Shown piece by piece: positions 1-8,778 of a DNA stretch of 64,000 nt (positions are counted from its first letter, which is position 1; each line of letters begins with the position of its first letter). The translations under genes were made by a program, and so were the position numbers. The DNA is from Serinicoccus chungangensis (GTDB lineage: Bacteria; Actinomycetota; Actinomycetes; Actinomycetales; Dermatophilaceae). The stretch is from the NCBI RefSeq assembly GCF_001483745.1, contig NZ_LQBL01000032.1:227649-291648 (forward strand), read 5' to 3'. Under the pieces are notes generated by a model. That model was not told the origin of the DNA. It saw only the letters and a program-made list of their open reading frames with translations, and made no database searches.

Positions 1-420
1 GATGACGTGCATCTCCCGCCCGATGCCGGAGTCGGAGAGCAGCTCCTGCACGTCCAGGAGCCGGCAGGAGGTGCCGTTGATGGCGTACTCCGAGCCACCG
101 GTGCGGAACATCGTCCGGGTGATCGTCACCTCGGTGTAGTCGATCGGCAGCGCGCCGTCGGTGTTGTCGATGGTCAGCGACACCTCGGCCCGCCCCAGCG
201 GCTGCCGCCCGGAGGTCCCGGCGAAGATGACGTCCTCCATCTTGCCGCCGCGCAGGCTCTTGGCGCCCTGCTCCCCCATGACCCACGCCAGCGCGTCCAC
301 GACGTTGGACTTGCCCGACCCGTTCGGCCCGACGATGCACGTGATCCCCGGCTCGAGGCGCATCGTCGTCGCCGAGGCGAACGACTTGAAGCCCTTGAGG
401 GTGAGGCTCTTGACGTACAT
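1..420 (-). CDS. smc: Chromosome segregation protein SMC, N-terminal part (cut by window edge)
   Basis: Encodes the first 140 residues of SMC, the ATPase that condenses and segregates the chromosome together with ScpA and ScpB. The start [14 protein letters not shown] is typical of the family. The Walker A loop [13 protein letters not shown] lies at residues 31-43, followed by [12 protein letters not shown] at about 48-58, which belongs to the head domain. The reading frame runs open off the left edge, so coiled coils, hinge and the signature and Walker B half are not in the window. The ATG at 420 was chosen because it gives the family's exact N-terminus. The acylphosphatase gene lies upstream on the same strand, a neighbour often seen beside smc in actinobacteria. 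Confidence 0.96.
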   Translation of the reverse strand, partial: MYVKSLTLKGFKSFASATTMRLEPGITCIVGPNGSGKSNVVDALAWVMGEQGAKSLRGGKMEDVIFAGTSGRQPLGRAEVSLTIDNTDGALPIDYTEVTITRTMFRTGGSEYAINGTSCRLLDVQELLSDSGIGREMHVI

Positions 421-544
421 CGACCTGCTCTTCGCTCTCGGCTCCGGGACGGCTCGTCCGCCAACATACCTGTCGCGGGTGCTGCCGCCGCGGCGCCGCG
501 CGGCCGCCCGCCCGCCGGGTCCGACGGGGCGGGTCAGCGGCGGG

Positions 545-826
545 TCAGCGCTCGACGAACCCCGTGATCCCCTCCCGCGCCGGGTGCCGCTGCACCACCA
601 CGCCGTCGACCCGACCCGGCCGGCTGCGGGTCGAGGGGTCCTCGCGCAGCAGGTCGACGAGGCCGTCGACGGCGCCCGGCTCCCCCTGGGCGCTGACCTC
701 CACCCGGCCGTCCGGGAGGTTCCTGGCGTGGCCGACGAGCCCCAGCTCGAGCGCCCGCGCCCGCGTCCACCACCGGAAGCCGACACCCTGGACCCGACCA
801 CGGACGAAGATCAGCGCGCGCTCCAT
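545..826 (-). CDS. acyP: Acylphosphatase
   Basis: A 93-residue cytoplasmic acylphosphatase, which hydrolyses the carboxyl-phosphate bond of small acyl phosphates. The signature GRVQGVGFR (residues 10-18) supplies the phosphate-binding loop and the catalytic Arg18, and Asn36 in ARNLPDG matches the second catalytic residue of the family. The length is normal for the family (about 90-100). A longer in-frame reading upstream has no family similarity, and [10 protein letters not shown] is a typical beginning, so the ATG at 826 is preferred. It is transcribed toward smc with a 124 bp gap and is divergent from the oxidoreductase that starts at 850, leaving only 23 bp between the two starts. Confidence 0.95.
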   Translation of the reverse strand: MERALIFVRGRVQGVGFRWWTRARALELGLVGHARNLPDGRVEVSAQGEPGAVDGLVDLLREDPSTRSRPGRVDGVVVQRHPAREGITGFVER

Positions 827-849
827 ACCCGCGAGACTACGGTGGGGGT

Positions 850-1884
850 ATGCAGCAGCCACCCGCCAGCAGCCCCTCCTACGACCCCGTCGCCGACCGA
901 CCCGTCCGGTGGGGACTGCTCGCCGCGGGAGGGATCGCCCGGGCGCTGGCCGGGGCGATCGCCGCCGTGGACGGTGGCCAGGCCGTCGCGGTCGCGGCAC
1001 GGGACGGCGAGCGGGCCCGGGCCTTCGCGCAGGAGTTCGGCATCCCGCGCTCCTACGGCGGCTACGACGAGCTCCTGCAGGACCCGGAGGTCGACGTCGT
1101 CTACATCTCCTCGACCCACCCCTTTCACCACGAGCAGGCGCTGGCCTGCATCGCCGCGGGCAAGCACGTCCTCGTCGAGAAGCCCACGACGCTCACCGTC
1201 CACGACACCGAGGAGGTCTTCGACGCCGCGCGGGAGGCGGGGGTCCTGGCCGTGGAGGCCATGTGGACCCGCTTCCAGCCGATCGTGCGCGACGCGCGGG
1301 AGCGGGTGCGGTCGGGCGCGATCGGTGAGGTCCGCAGCTTCCACGCGGCGTTCCCCGTGCCGTTCGACTACGACGAGACCCACCGCCTCTTCGACCTCGC
1401 CAACGGCGGGGGTGCCCTCATGGACCTGGGCATCTACCCCGTGACCCTCGCGCACCTGCTCGTCGGGCACCCGACCCACCTGCACGTCCTCGGCTCGAAG
1501 GTCCCCACGGGGGCCGACGCCCTGGTGGCGCTGCAGTGGATGACCGCGGAGGGCGCCGTGGCCCAGGTCATGACGGACTCGCGGTCGCACGGGACCACCG
1601 AGACGATCGTGCGGGGCACGGAGGGGTCGATCACCCTGCACGGCCCGCTCAACCACCCCACCTCCTTCACGGTGCGGCGGGGTGAGGAGGAGGAGACCGT
1701 GACGGGGGACCGTCGGGGCTACGAGCACCAGGTGGAGGAGGTGCAGCGCTGCCTGCGGGAGGGGCTGGTGGAGTCGCCGCTGGCGCCGCACGCCGACACG
1801 GTGGCCATCATGACGATCCTGGAGAGCGCGCGGCGCGAGCTGGGGGTGCGCTACCCCCAAGAGGACGCCCCCCTGCACACCTGA
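850..1884 (+). CDS. Gfo/Idh/MocA family NAD(P)-dependent oxidoreductase
   Basis: A 344-residue oxidoreductase of the Gfo/Idh/MocA family, enzymes that oxidise or reduce sugars and related polyols with NAD(P). After a short N-terminal tail the Rossmann strand runs WGLLAAGGIARALAGAI (residues 21-37). The family motif EKP appears in VLVEKPTTL near residue 115, where the lysine normally contacts the cofactor and substrate. The C-terminal half is the alpha/beta substrate domain. Dihydrodiol or inositol dehydrogenase-like members look similar, and substrate cannot be assigned from sequence. It stands alone except for the small membrane gene 17 bp downstream on the same strand. Confidence 0.85.
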   Translation: MQQPPASSPSYDPVADRPVRWGLLAAGGIARALAGAIAAVDGGQAVAVAARDGERARAFAQEFGIPRSYGGYDELLQDPEVDVVYISSTHPFHHEQALACIAAGKHVLVEKPTTLTVHDTEEVFDAAREAGVLAVEAMWTRFQPIVRDARERVRSGAIGEVRSFHAAFPVPFDYDETHRLFDLANGGGALMDLGIYPVTLAHLLVGHPTHLHVLGSKVPTGADALVALQWMTAEGAVAQVMTDSRSHGTTETIVRGTEGSITLHGPLNHPTSFTVRRGEEEETVTGDRRGYEHQVEEVQRCLREGLVESPLAPHADTVAIMTILESARRELGVRYPQEDAPLHT

Positions 1885-1901
1885 GGCAGGATGGCACCAC
1901 G

Positions 1902-2189
1902 ATGACCCAGCTGCTCCTCTTCGTGCTCCTCGGGTGCGTGCTGCTCGCCGCCATCGGCCAGACGGCCACCCCCCGGTGGCAGCGGCTGCCGCTGCGCCGG
2001 TGGACGCCGGTGCACGTGGCCGACCTGGTCGGGCGCGGGGTGCGCGTCTTCTCCGACGCCGGCAAGGAGCGCCTGCGCCGCCAGGACCTCGCCCGCGAGG
2101 AGGTCGAGGGTCGCCGGGGGGACGAGCGGCCCGAGGGCCCGCCGCCTCCGCCGCCCCCCGGCGCCGAGGACCCGCCGCCGGAGCGCTGA
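1902..2189 (+). CDS. Small single-pass membrane protein of unknown function
   Basis: A 95-residue protein that I do not recognise. Residues 3-20 form one hydrophobic segment (LLLFVLLGCVLLAAIG), so it is probably membrane-anchored with the rest in the cytoplasm. The middle is basic and rich in Arg and Glu, and the C-terminus is a proline-rich tail with seven consecutive prolines. It follows the oxidoreductase closely on the same strand and may be co-transcribed. It ends 4 bp before the stop of the convergent mutM. Codon use matches its neighbours, which supports a real gene, but no function can be proposed. Confidence 0.55.
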   Translation: MTQLLLFVLLGCVLLAAIGQTATPRWQRLPLRRWTPVHVADLVGRGVRVFSDAGKERLRRQDLAREEVEGRRGDERPEGPPPPPPPGAEDPPPER

Positions 2190-2193
2190 GGGC

Positions 2194-3126
2194 TCAGGCC
2201 CGCACCCGCGGCACGGTCTGGCACCGCGGGCAGTAGTGCGAGCTGCGGTTCATGAACTCCTCGCGCCGGATGGGGCCGCCGCAGCGCGGGCACGGGCGGC
2301 CGGTCTGGCCGTAGGCGTCCAGCGAGCGGTCGAAGTAGCCGCTCGCGCCGTTGACGTTGACGTAGAGCGCGTCGAAGCTGGTGCCGCCCTGGGCCAGCGC
2401 CTCCCGCATCACCGCGGCGGCGTGGTCCAGGAGGCGACCGATGGCGGGGCGGGTCAACGCCGAGGCGGGACGCCGGCCGTGCACCCCGGCGCGCCAGAGC
2501 GCCTCGTCGGCGTAGATGTTGCCGATGCCGCTGACGACGCCCTGGTCCAGCAGCAGCCTCTTCACCGCGACGTTCTTGGACTTCATGGTCCGGATGACGG
2601 TCGGACGGTCGAAGGCGTCCTCGAGCGGGTCGGGAGCGATGTGCGCGACCGGTTGCGGTATGCCGTGACCGTGCTCGGCGGCGGACCGGGACGCGTCCGG
2701 CGCGCCGGCCCCGGCAGCCCGCCGGTGGGCGTCGGGCAGGAGCGGGGTCAGGGCCAGGCCACCGAAGGTGCGCTGGTCGACGAAGCGCAGCTGCGGGCCG
2801 TCGTCGTCGAAGTCGAGGGTGGCGTGCAGGTGCTTCTCCCGCGGGGCGTCCGGAGGCTCCACGAGCAGCTGCCCGCTCATCCCGAGGTGCATGACGAGGG
2901 CGTGCGGGTCGTCGTCGGGGGGGTCCAGGACCAGCCAGAGGTACTTGCCCCGCCGGTCCGCGGCGAGGACCTGGGCCTGACGCACCCGGGCCGCGAGGTC
3001 GGCCGGACCGCCCTCGTGGCGTCGGGCGACCCGCTGGCCCAGGAGCTGGGCGGTGCTGATGCGGCGCCCGACGACGTGCTCCGCGAGCCCTCGTCGGACG
3101 ACCTCGACCTCGGGCAGCTCGGGCAC
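2194..3126 (-). CDS. mutM: Formamidopyrimidine-DNA glycosylase (Fpg/MutM)
   Basis: A 310-residue bifunctional DNA glycosylase/AP lyase that removes 8-oxoguanine and formamidopyrimidines. The GTG at 3126 is the true start because it places Pro2-Glu3 (PELPEVEVV), the catalytic nucleophile and acid, directly after the initiator; the reading frame continues upstream, but that would bury Pro2. A lysine in RRGKYLW near residue 60 corresponds to the family's Lys57. A C-terminal zinc finger has CPRCGG and CPRC pairs at about residues 277-303. The stretch around residues 130-160 between family blocks is longer than in E. coli Fpg. It lies 5 bp downstream of rnc, in the usual actinobacterial order rpmF-rnc-mutM. 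Confidence 0.96.
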   Translation of the reverse strand: MPELPEVEVVRRGLAEHVVGRRISTAQLLGQRVARRHEGGPADLAARVRQAQVLAADRRGKYLWLVLDPPDDDPHALVMHLGMSGQLLVEPPDAPREKHLHATLDFDDDGPQLRFVDQRTFGGLALTPLLPDAHRRAAGAGAPDASRSAAEHGHGIPQPVAHIAPDPLEDAFDRPTVIRTMKSKNVAVKRLLLDQGVVSGIGNIYADEALWRAGVHGRRPASALTRPAIGRLLDHAAAVMREALAQGGTSFDALYVNVNGASGYFDRSLDAYGQTGRPCPRCGGPIRREEFMNRSSHYCPRCQTVPRVRA

Positions 3127-3131
3127 GGAGC

Positions 3132-3884
3132 TCAGTCCGTCCCGACGTCGAGCGCCGGGGCCACGCCGGGAGTGGTGGCGACCACCTCGGCGGCGCGGTC
3201 GGTCAGCAGCCGCCACCCGTGCTCGGCGGCCTGCTGCTCGGCGAGCTTCTTGGAGCGACCCACCCCGGTGCCGACGACCTCCCCACCGACGACCGCCCGG
3301 GCGGTGAAGGTCTTGTCGTGGTCGGGCCCCTCGGCGTCCAGGACGTACTCGGGCGGACCGTGCTCGGCCGCCGAGGCGACCTCCTGCAGGCTCGTCTTCC
3401 AGTCCAGCCCGGCGCCGAGGTCGGCGCTGCGGGCCATCACCGGGTCGAGGACGTGGTGGATGAAGGTGTCCGCCCGGGCCAGCCCGAGGGAGACGTAGAG
3501 GCAGCCGATGACGGCCTCGGTCGTGTCCGCGAGGATCGAGTCCTTGTCCCGGCCGCCGGTCGCCTCCTCCCCCTTGCCGAGCAGCACGAACTCGCCGAGG
3601 TCGATGGTGCGCGCGACCTCGGCGAGGGCGCGCGAGTTGACGACCGCGGCGCGCAGCTTGGCCAGCTGGCCCTCGGACAGGTCCGGGTGCGTGCGGTAGA
3701 GCGTGTCGGTGACCACCACCCCCAGCACCGAGTCACCGAGGAACTCCAGCCGCTCGTTGTGGGGCTGGCCGTTGTGCTCGTAGGAGAACGAGCGGTGCGT
3801 CAGGGCACGCAGCAGCAGCGCCTCGTCGCACCGCTCACCGACGACCTCGGCGAGGTAGTCGTTGAGCTCGGCGACGGGGCGCAT
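3132..3884 (-). CDS. rnc: Ribonuclease III
   Basis: A 250-residue double-strand-specific endoribonuclease that processes rRNA precursors and structured mRNAs. The RNase III signature [13 protein letters not shown] is at residues 43-55 and carries the metal-binding acidic residues. A second acidic cluster follows in the catalytic domain ([11 protein letters not shown] near residue 120). The C-terminal double-stranded RNA-binding domain spans roughly residues 165-235 and ends with the typical [16 protein letters not shown] helix. The length is normal. The gene sits between rpmF (13 bp upstream) and mutM (5 bp downstream) in one transcription unit. Confidence 0.97.
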   Translation of the reverse strand: MRPVAELNDYLAEVVGERCDEALLLRALTHRSFSYEHNGQPHNERLEFLGDSVLGVVVTDTLYRTHPDLSEGQLAKLRAAVVNSRALAEVARTIDLGEFVLLGKGEEATGGRDKDSILADTTEAVIGCLYVSLGLARADTFIHHVLDPVMARSADLGAGLDWKTSLQEVASAAEHGPPEYVLDAEGPDHDKTFTARAVVGGEVVGTGVGRSKKLAEQQAAEHGWRLLTDRAAEVVATTPGVAPALDVGTD

Positions 3885-3897
3885 ACCGCGGTCCGGG

Positions 3898-4092
3898 TCA
3901 GCCCTGATGCTCGGTGCGCTCGGCGGCGGCGTAGTGCCGGCCGCCGTAGGAGCCGCAGGACGGGCACGCCTGGTGCGGGGTCGCCACGGCCTGGCACTGC
4001 GGGCAGGTGGTCAGCGCGATCGGGGCGGCCTTCCACTGCGAACGGCGGTGCCGGGTGTTGGAACGGGACATCTTCCGCTTGGGAACGGCCAC
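3898..4092 (-). CDS. rpmF: 50S ribosomal protein L32
   Basis: A 64-residue large-subunit ribosomal protein. The N-terminus [20 protein letters not shown] is the standard L32 opening. Four cysteines at residues 30, 33, 43 and 46 (CPQC and CPSC) form the zinc-binding version of the protein, so this is the Cys-containing paralogue rather than a zinc-independent form. It starts 1 bp after the end of the DUF177 gene, the normal YceD-rpmF pair, and is followed by rnc. Confidence 0.98.
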   Translation of the reverse strand: MAVPKRKMSRSNTRHRRSQWKAAPIALTTCPQCQAVATPHQACPSCGSYGGRHYAAAERTEHQG

Positions 4093-4093
4093 G

Positions 4094-4696
4094 TCAGGTC
4101 CTCTTCTCGTCGTCGTCGGCCGGGCTGGCCATGGCGGCCAGCGCCGACCACCGGGGGTCGATCACGTCGTGCTCGTGCTCCGGGTCGTCGGCCAGGCGTG
4201 CCCCGCACTCGGAGCACAGTCCCGGACAGTCGTCCCGGCACACCGGTTGGAAGGGCAGCGAGGTCACCACGGCGTCCCGGACGACCTCTTCGAGGTCCAT
4301 CAGGTCGCCGTCGAGAGTCCGCTGCTCGTCCTCGTCGGCGCTCGCGTCCTTCTCGCTCCCGGGCCGGCCCGCCACCTGCTGGTGGTGCGCCGCCCGGTCC
4401 GGATAGGCGTACAGCTCCTGGAACGGGACCTCGAGGGACTCGACGATCTCGTCCAGGCAGCGCACGCACTCCCCGACCGCCGTGGCCCGGGCCTCCCCCG
4501 TCGCCAGGATGCCCTCGACCACCGACTCCAACCGCAGCTCCACCTGCACCGGCGCGCCGGGGGGGATCGCGATGACGTCGGTGCCCAGGGGCTCCGTCGT
4601 GGTCACCACACGAGAGACCTCGCGCATCGTGCCGGGCCGGCGGACCAGCTCCCGGGTGTCGAACACCCAGTCGCGTTCCGTCTGCTGGGCAGCCAT
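4094..4696 (-). CDS. DUF177 (YceD) family protein
   Basis: A 200-residue protein of the YceD/DUF177 family. It is nearly always encoded upstream of rpmF, and family members are linked to 23S rRNA accumulation. Conserved features are the Cys pair CVRCLDE near residue 85 and the downstream cysteine cluster CRDDCPGLCSECG near residue 155, which may bind metal. The frame is open upstream to 4756, but the ATG at 4696 follows a GAGGGA ribosome-binding sequence and gives the normal N-terminus, so the shorter form is preferred. It is separated from the coaD stop by a 116 bp gap, which probably holds the promoter for the DUF177-rpmF-rnc-mutM unit. Confidence 0.9.
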   Translation of the reverse strand: MAAQQTERDWVFDTRELVRRPGTMREVSRVVTTTEPLGTDVIAIPPGAPVQVELRLESVVEGILATGEARATAVGECVRCLDEIVESLEVPFQELYAYPDRAAHHQQVAGRPGSEKDASADEDEQRTLDGDLMDLEEVVRDAVVTSLPFQPVCRDDCPGLCSECGARLADDPEHEHDVIDPRWSALAAMASPADDDEKRT

Positions 4697-4812
4697 GCTG
4701 AAGTCCCTCACGTGTGTCTGACCTGCTGATCGGGGTTCGGCCCTGATCCGTGGCACGGAGGCGGGAAGGACACAAACCGACTGCTCAGACTACCGGAGCG
4801 GGCGGTCCGGGC

Positions 4813-5295
4813 TCAAATCTGCCCCAGCGCCCGCAGGACGGGCGCGGGGACCAGGGCGGAGACGTCTCCCCCGAGCCGGTGGACCTCCTTGACCAGGGAG
4901 CTGGAGACGTGCTCCAGCGCCGGGTCGCCGGGCAGGAAGACGGTCTCCACCCCGGTGAGGTGGCGGTTCATCAGCGCCATGGGCAGCTCGTAGGTGAAGT
5001 CCGTGCCGCCCCGCAGCCCCTTGACCACGGCCTGGGCGCCGACCTCCTGGCACACGTCCACGAGCAGGCGCTCGGCATACGCCTCCACCCGGACCACCGG
5101 GGTGACCTCCTGCGGCAGCGACTCCCGGACGAACTCCAGCCGTTGCTCGACCGGGAACGTGCCCTGCTTGGCGGGGTTGTGCATCACCGCGACGAGCACC
5201 TCGTCGAAGAGCGCGGCGGCCCGCACGACGACGTCGACGTGACCGAGGGTCACCGGGTCGAAGGATCCGGGGCACACGCAGCGACGGGTCGTCAT
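4813..5295 (-). CDS. coaD: Pantetheine-phosphate adenylyltransferase
   Basis: A 160-residue enzyme that catalyses the penultimate step of coenzyme A synthesis, adenylating 4'-phosphopantetheine with ATP. The nucleotidyltransferase motif is clear: CPGSFDPVTLGHVDVV at residues 8-23, with the TxGH element at 16-19. The C-terminal FLPGDPALEHVSSSLVKEV matches the family's ISSS/R block. The length is standard. It lies 40 bp downstream of the hemerythrin gene on the same strand. In most actinobacteria coaD is next to rsmD and recG, and here that pairing is interrupted only by the hemerythrin gene. Confidence 0.97.
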   Translation of the reverse strand: MTTRRCVCPGSFDPVTLGHVDVVVRAAALFDEVLVAVMHNPAKQGTFPVEQRLEFVRESLPQEVTPVVRVEAYAERLLVDVCQEVGAQAVVKGLRGGTDFTYELPMALMNRHLTGVETVFLPGDPALEHVSSSLVKEVHRLGGDVSALVPAPVLRALGQI

Positions 5296-5335
5296 GCCCG
5301 GAGCCTACTGCCGGCCTGCGCCACGACCGCGCGGC

Positions 5336-5878
5336 TCAGTCCTCGTCGTCGAGCAGCCCGTCCTCCTCGGCCTGCTCGACCAGCGCGCGGACCTGCTCGA
5401 TGCCGACCCCCTGGTCCAGGTGGTGCCCCCGGACCTCCAGGAAGGCCGCGCCCAGATCGGCGCGGTCCTTCTCGGACACCTCGTCGCGGGCCGGGTTGAG
5501 GATGGTCAGCTCCTCCTCCGTCAGGTGGTGCTGCAGCACCTCGTTCATCGCCTCGACCGCGTCGTCGAACTTCTGGGTGTCGGTGCCGGCGCACTCCAGC
5601 AGGTCGAGCAGCGCGCGGTTGATCTCGGCGTGCTCCTCCTCGCCGTGCTCGGCCTCGTGCGCGTCGATGGCCTCCTTGCGGCGCAGCCGGGGGTAGACCT
5701 TCTCCTCCTCGGCCTCCCCGTGTGCGACGAGGACCGCGGCGAAGGCCTGGCGGGCGGACTCGCGGTCCGCGCTGCTGTCGCGCAGGTCGCGCATGAGCTC
5801 CTCGAAGAGGCGGTGGTCGGCCAGGATGAGGTCGACGACGTCACCGGAGACGGGTCGGGGGATCGTGTATGAGGTCAT
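5336..5878 (-). CDS. Hemerythrin domain-containing protein
   Basis: A 180-residue predicted non-haem di-iron four-helix-bundle protein. Histidines and acidic residues follow the hemerythrin HHE pattern: DHRLFEEL near residue 20, HGEAEEEKVYPRL near 53, the Glu-rich EHGEEEHAEI near 77, and HHLTEEELTIL near 113. Such cytoplasmic proteins bind oxygen, nitric oxide or iron. Residues 125-180 extend past the core as an acidic helical tail. The ATG at 5878 is chosen because upstream sequence in frame has no similarity and overlaps rsmD. It sits between rsmD (26 bp) and coaD. Confidence 0.88.
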   Translation of the reverse strand: MTSYTIPRPVSGDVVDLILADHRLFEELMRDLRDSSADRESARQAFAAVLVAHGEAEEEKVYPRLRRKEAIDAHEAEHGEEEHAEINRALLDLLECAGTDTQKFDDAVEAMNEVLQHHLTEEELTILNPARDEVSEKDRADLGAAFLEVRGHHLDQGVGIEQVRALVEQAEEDGLLDDED

Positions 5879-5903
5879 GACCCGATCCTGGCAAACGGCC
5901 GGC

Positions 5904-6473
5904 TCAGGCGCTCGCCGGGGTGGCGGGCTCGGCGAGGTGCACGGCGGTCTCGCCGTAGCGGCGGGTGTCGAGGTGGGCCAGCCCGGAGGGCCAGGCCGGC
6001 CGCGGGGACCTGGCGCTGCGCTCCAGGACGACGAGCCCGTCGGGGTCCAGCCACGGCACCAGCGCGGCGAGCACCTCACCGAGCTCGGCCTCCCCCAGGT
6101 CGTACGGCGGGTCGAGCAGCGCCAGGTGGAACGCCTCGCCCTGCGGCCCGGCCCTGAGCACCTGGGCGACCGGGGCCGTCCGCACCTCGACGCCCGGGAG
6201 CCCCAGGTCGGCCGCGTTGCGCTCCACGAGCCGAGCCGTCGCCCGGTGGCGTTCCACCGCCAGCAACCGGCCCCCGCCCCGGGACACCGCCTCGAGGCCG
6301 AGGGCACCCGAGCCGGCGTAGAGGTCGAGCACGGCGCACCCCTGGAGGTCGAGCAGCGACTCGATCCGGGAGAACACCGCCTCCCGCACGCGGTCGGTCG
6401 TGGGCCGGGTGAGCGCACCCCGAGGGGTGTGCAGGCTGCGCCCGCCGGCGGACCCGGCGATGATGCGGGTCAT
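5904..6473 (-). CDS. rsmD: 16S rRNA (guanine(966)-N(2))-methyltransferase RsmD
   Basis: A 189-residue SAM-dependent methyltransferase that modifies guanine 966 of 16S rRNA. The N-terminal MTRIIAGSAGGRSL is typical. The SAM-binding motif I is VLDLYAGSGALGLEAVSRG near residue 48, and the catalytic motif IV is DPPYDLG near residue 120, as in N2-guanine methyltransferases. The ATG at 6473 lies 5 bp after the recG stop. A longer in-frame reading extends into recG but lacks family similarity, so it was not used. It is the standard recG-rsmD pair. Confidence 0.95.
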   Translation of the reverse strand: MTRIIAGSAGGRSLHTPRGALTRPTTDRVREAVFSRIESLLDLQGCAVLDLYAGSGALGLEAVSRGGGRLLAVERHRATARLVERNAADLGLPGVEVRTAPVAQVLRAGPQGEAFHLALLDPPYDLGEAELGEVLAALVPWLDPDGLVVLERSARSPRPAWPSGLAHLDTRRYGETAVHLAEPATPASA

Positions 6474-6477
6474 CGGC

Positions 6478-8778
6478 TCACCCCCGCTCCAGGAAGGCCG
6501 CCCGGGCCGCGTCGAGCCGGGTGAGGGCCTCGACGAGCGCGGGGTGCCGCTCCAGCTCGGGGTCGGCCTCGACCGTGCGCCACGCCGCCTCGTGGGCCTG
6601 GACGATGAGCTCCTCGTCACGGGCCAGGCGCAGGAACCGCAGCCCGCTGCGCCCGCCGCTCTGGCTGGCCCCCAGGACGTCGCCCTCGCGCCGGCTCTCG
6701 AGGTCCAGCCGGGCCAGCTCGAAGCCGTCGGTGGTCGCCGCCACCTGCTCCAGCCGCTCCACGGCGCCCGGGTCGACCCCCTCCCCCTGGGTGAGCAGCA
6801 GCGCCAGCCCCGGCCGGCCGCCCCGGCCCACCCGACCCCGGAGCTGGTGCAGCTGGGAGATCCCGAAGCGGTCGGCGTCCAGCAGCACCATGGTGGTGGC
6901 GTCGGGCACGTCCACGCCCACCTCGATGACGGTGGTGGAGACGACCACGTCTACGCGCCCCGCGGCGAAGGCCACCATGACGGCGTCCTTGTCCTCGGCG
7001 GGCATGCGTCCGTGCAGGACCTCGATGGTCAGCTCGCGCGTGGCGGCCAGGCCGCGCAGGCAGCGCGCCACCTGGTGCACCCCGTGCAGCGCCGGCGGGG
7101 CCGCCCCCGGCCCGTCGGGCGCCCCGAGGAGGTCGGCGCCGTCGTCACCGGTGGTGCCCCCCGACACCGGCACCGACCCGGTGGGCAGCCCCGGCCCGGC
7201 GCCACCGGTGCCGGGCAGGTCCGGGTCGTCGACCTCCCCGATCCGGGGGCACACGACATACACCTGGCCGCCCCCGCGGACCTCCTCGGCGACCCGCTCC
7301 CAGGTGCGGCGGACCCAGTCGGGACGCTGGCCGTCGACGACGAAGGTGTGGATGGGGCGGCGGCCGCCGGGCAGCTCGCGCAGCGTGGAGATCTCCATGT
7401 CGCCGTAGACGGTCATCGCCACGGTCCGCGGGATCGGGGTGGCGGTCATGACGAGGACGTGCGGCGCGGTGCCCTCGGGCGCCTTGGCGCGCAGCGCGTC
7501 ACGCTGCTCCACCCCGAAGCGGTGCTGCTCGTCGACGACCACCATGGCGAGGTCGGCGAACTGCACGTGCTGCTGGATGAGCGCGTGGGTGCCGATGACG
7601 ATGCCGGCCTCCCCCGAGGCCGCCGCGAGCAGCGACGCCCGGCGCTCCCCGGTCGACTGGCTGCCGGTGAGCAGGCTGATCCGGGTGCCCTCGGCCAGAC
7701 CACCGAGGAGCCCGGCCTCGGCGATCGGGCCGAGCATCTGCGACATGGACCGGTGGTGCTGGGCCGCGAGCACCTCGGTGGGCGCCAGCAGTGCCGCCTG
7801 GCCGCCCGAGTCCACGACGGCCAGCATGGCGAGCAGCGCGAGGACCGTCTTGCCGGAGCCGACCTCGCCCTGGAGCAGGCGGTGCATCGGGACCGTGCGG
7901 GCCAGGTCGTCGAGCAGCTCGGCGAGGACCGCCTCCTGCCCCGCGGTGAGCTCGAAGGGCAGCCGGTGCCGCAGCCGGGCGCCCAGACCGTCCACGGCCG
8001 GGACGCGCGGGCGGGCGGGCACGGCCTCGGCGGAGCGGCGGACGCGGGCCAGCTGGGCCTGCACCGTGAAGGCCTCGGTGAACTTCAGCCGCCAACGGCC
8101 GCGCCGGTGGTCGGCCTCGGTGCGGGGCCGGTGCACCAGGCGGTAGGCCTCGAGCAGCCCCGGCAGCCCCACCTCCCGGCGCACCTCCTCCGGGACGGGG
8201 TCGCGCAGCTGCTCCACGTGGTGCAGGACCAGCTCGAGGCACTGGCCGTGGACGATCGGCGACAGCCCCTTGGTGGCGGTGTAGACCGGGACCAGGCCGT
8301 CCAGCAGCCACTGCGCGCCGCCCTCGCCGTCCTCACCCAGGGTGGCGTAGTCCGGGTGGGTGAGCTGGAGGGTCTCGCGCCACACCCCGACCTGGCCCGA
8401 GCACACCACGCGCACCCCCGGCCGCAGGCGGTCCTGGTGACCGAAGGGCTTGAAGAAGGTCAGCTCGATCGTGCCGCCCGCGTCGTCGGCGACCTCCACC
8501 ACGAGCCGGCGACCCCGGCGGTTGCGCATCTGGTGGGTCGTCGCGGCCCGCACCGTTCCGACCACGACGACGTCCTCGCCGTGCGGCAGGTCGCGGAAGG
8601 CGGTGGGGCGGGCGGGGTCGAGGTAGGTCCGGGGGAGCCAGTCCAGCAGCTGGCCCACCGTGCGGATGCCGCGCGCCCGCTCCAGCGTCCGGGCGCTCGT
8701 GCCGACGACGTCGCGCAGCCCGATGTCCAGGGGGTTGAGGTCGCCGTCCGCCACGGCGCGCAGGTGCCGCTGCGCCAT
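6478..8778 (-). CDS. recG: ATP-dependent DNA helicase RecG
   Basis: A 766-residue branch-migrating helicase that remodels stalled forks and Holliday junctions. The N-terminal wedge/OB domain occupies about residues 1-240 ([15 protein letters not shown] region). Helicase motif I is GEVGSGKT near residue 305, motif II is DEQH near 413, motif III is TATPIPRT near 445 and motif VI is [11 protein letters not shown] near 650. An insertion rich in Gly, Pro and Asp around residues 510-560 (the [11 protein letters not shown] region) separates the two helicase halves and is longer than in E. coli RecG. The start overlaps the stop of the DAK2 gene by one base (TGATG), so translation is probably coupled. 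Confidence 0.97.
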   Translation of the reverse strand: MAQRHLRAVADGDLNPLDIGLRDVVGTSARTLERARGIRTVGQLLDWLPRTYLDPARPTAFRDLPHGEDVVVVGTVRAATTHQMRNRRGRRLVVEVADDAGGTIELTFFKPFGHQDRLRPGVRVVCSGQVGVWRETLQLTHPDYATLGEDGEGGAQWLLDGLVPVYTATKGLSPIVHGQCLELVLHHVEQLRDPVPEEVRREVGLPGLLEAYRLVHRPRTEADHRRGRWRLKFTEAFTVQAQLARVRRSAEAVPARPRVPAVDGLGARLRHRLPFELTAGQEAVLAELLDDLARTVPMHRLLQGEVGSGKTVLALLAMLAVVDSGGQAALLAPTEVLAAQHHRSMSQMLGPIAEAGLLGGLAEGTRISLLTGSQSTGERRASLLAAASGEAGIVIGTHALIQQHVQFADLAMVVVDEQHRFGVEQRDALRAKAPEGTAPHVLVMTATPIPRTVAMTVYGDMEISTLRELPGGRRPIHTFVVDGQRPDWVRRTWERVAEEVRGGGQVYVVCPRIGEVDDPDLPGTGGAGPGLPTGSVPVSGGTTGDDGADLLGAPDGPGAAPPALHGVHQVARCLRGLAATRELTIEVLHGRMPAEDKDAVMVAFAAGRVDVVVSTTVIEVGVDVPDATTMVLLDADRFGISQLHQLRGRVGRGGRPGLALLLTQGEGVDPGAVERLEQVAATTDGFELARLDLESRREGDVLGASQSGGRSGLRFLRLARDEELIVQAHEAAWRTVEADPELERHPALVEALTRLDAARAAFLERG

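Noticed and set aside
2194-3216. A 340-residue MutM starting upstream of 3126
   Set aside because: Fpg needs Pro2 as N-terminal nucleophile; only the GTG at 3126 places it correctly, and the extension overlaps rnc.
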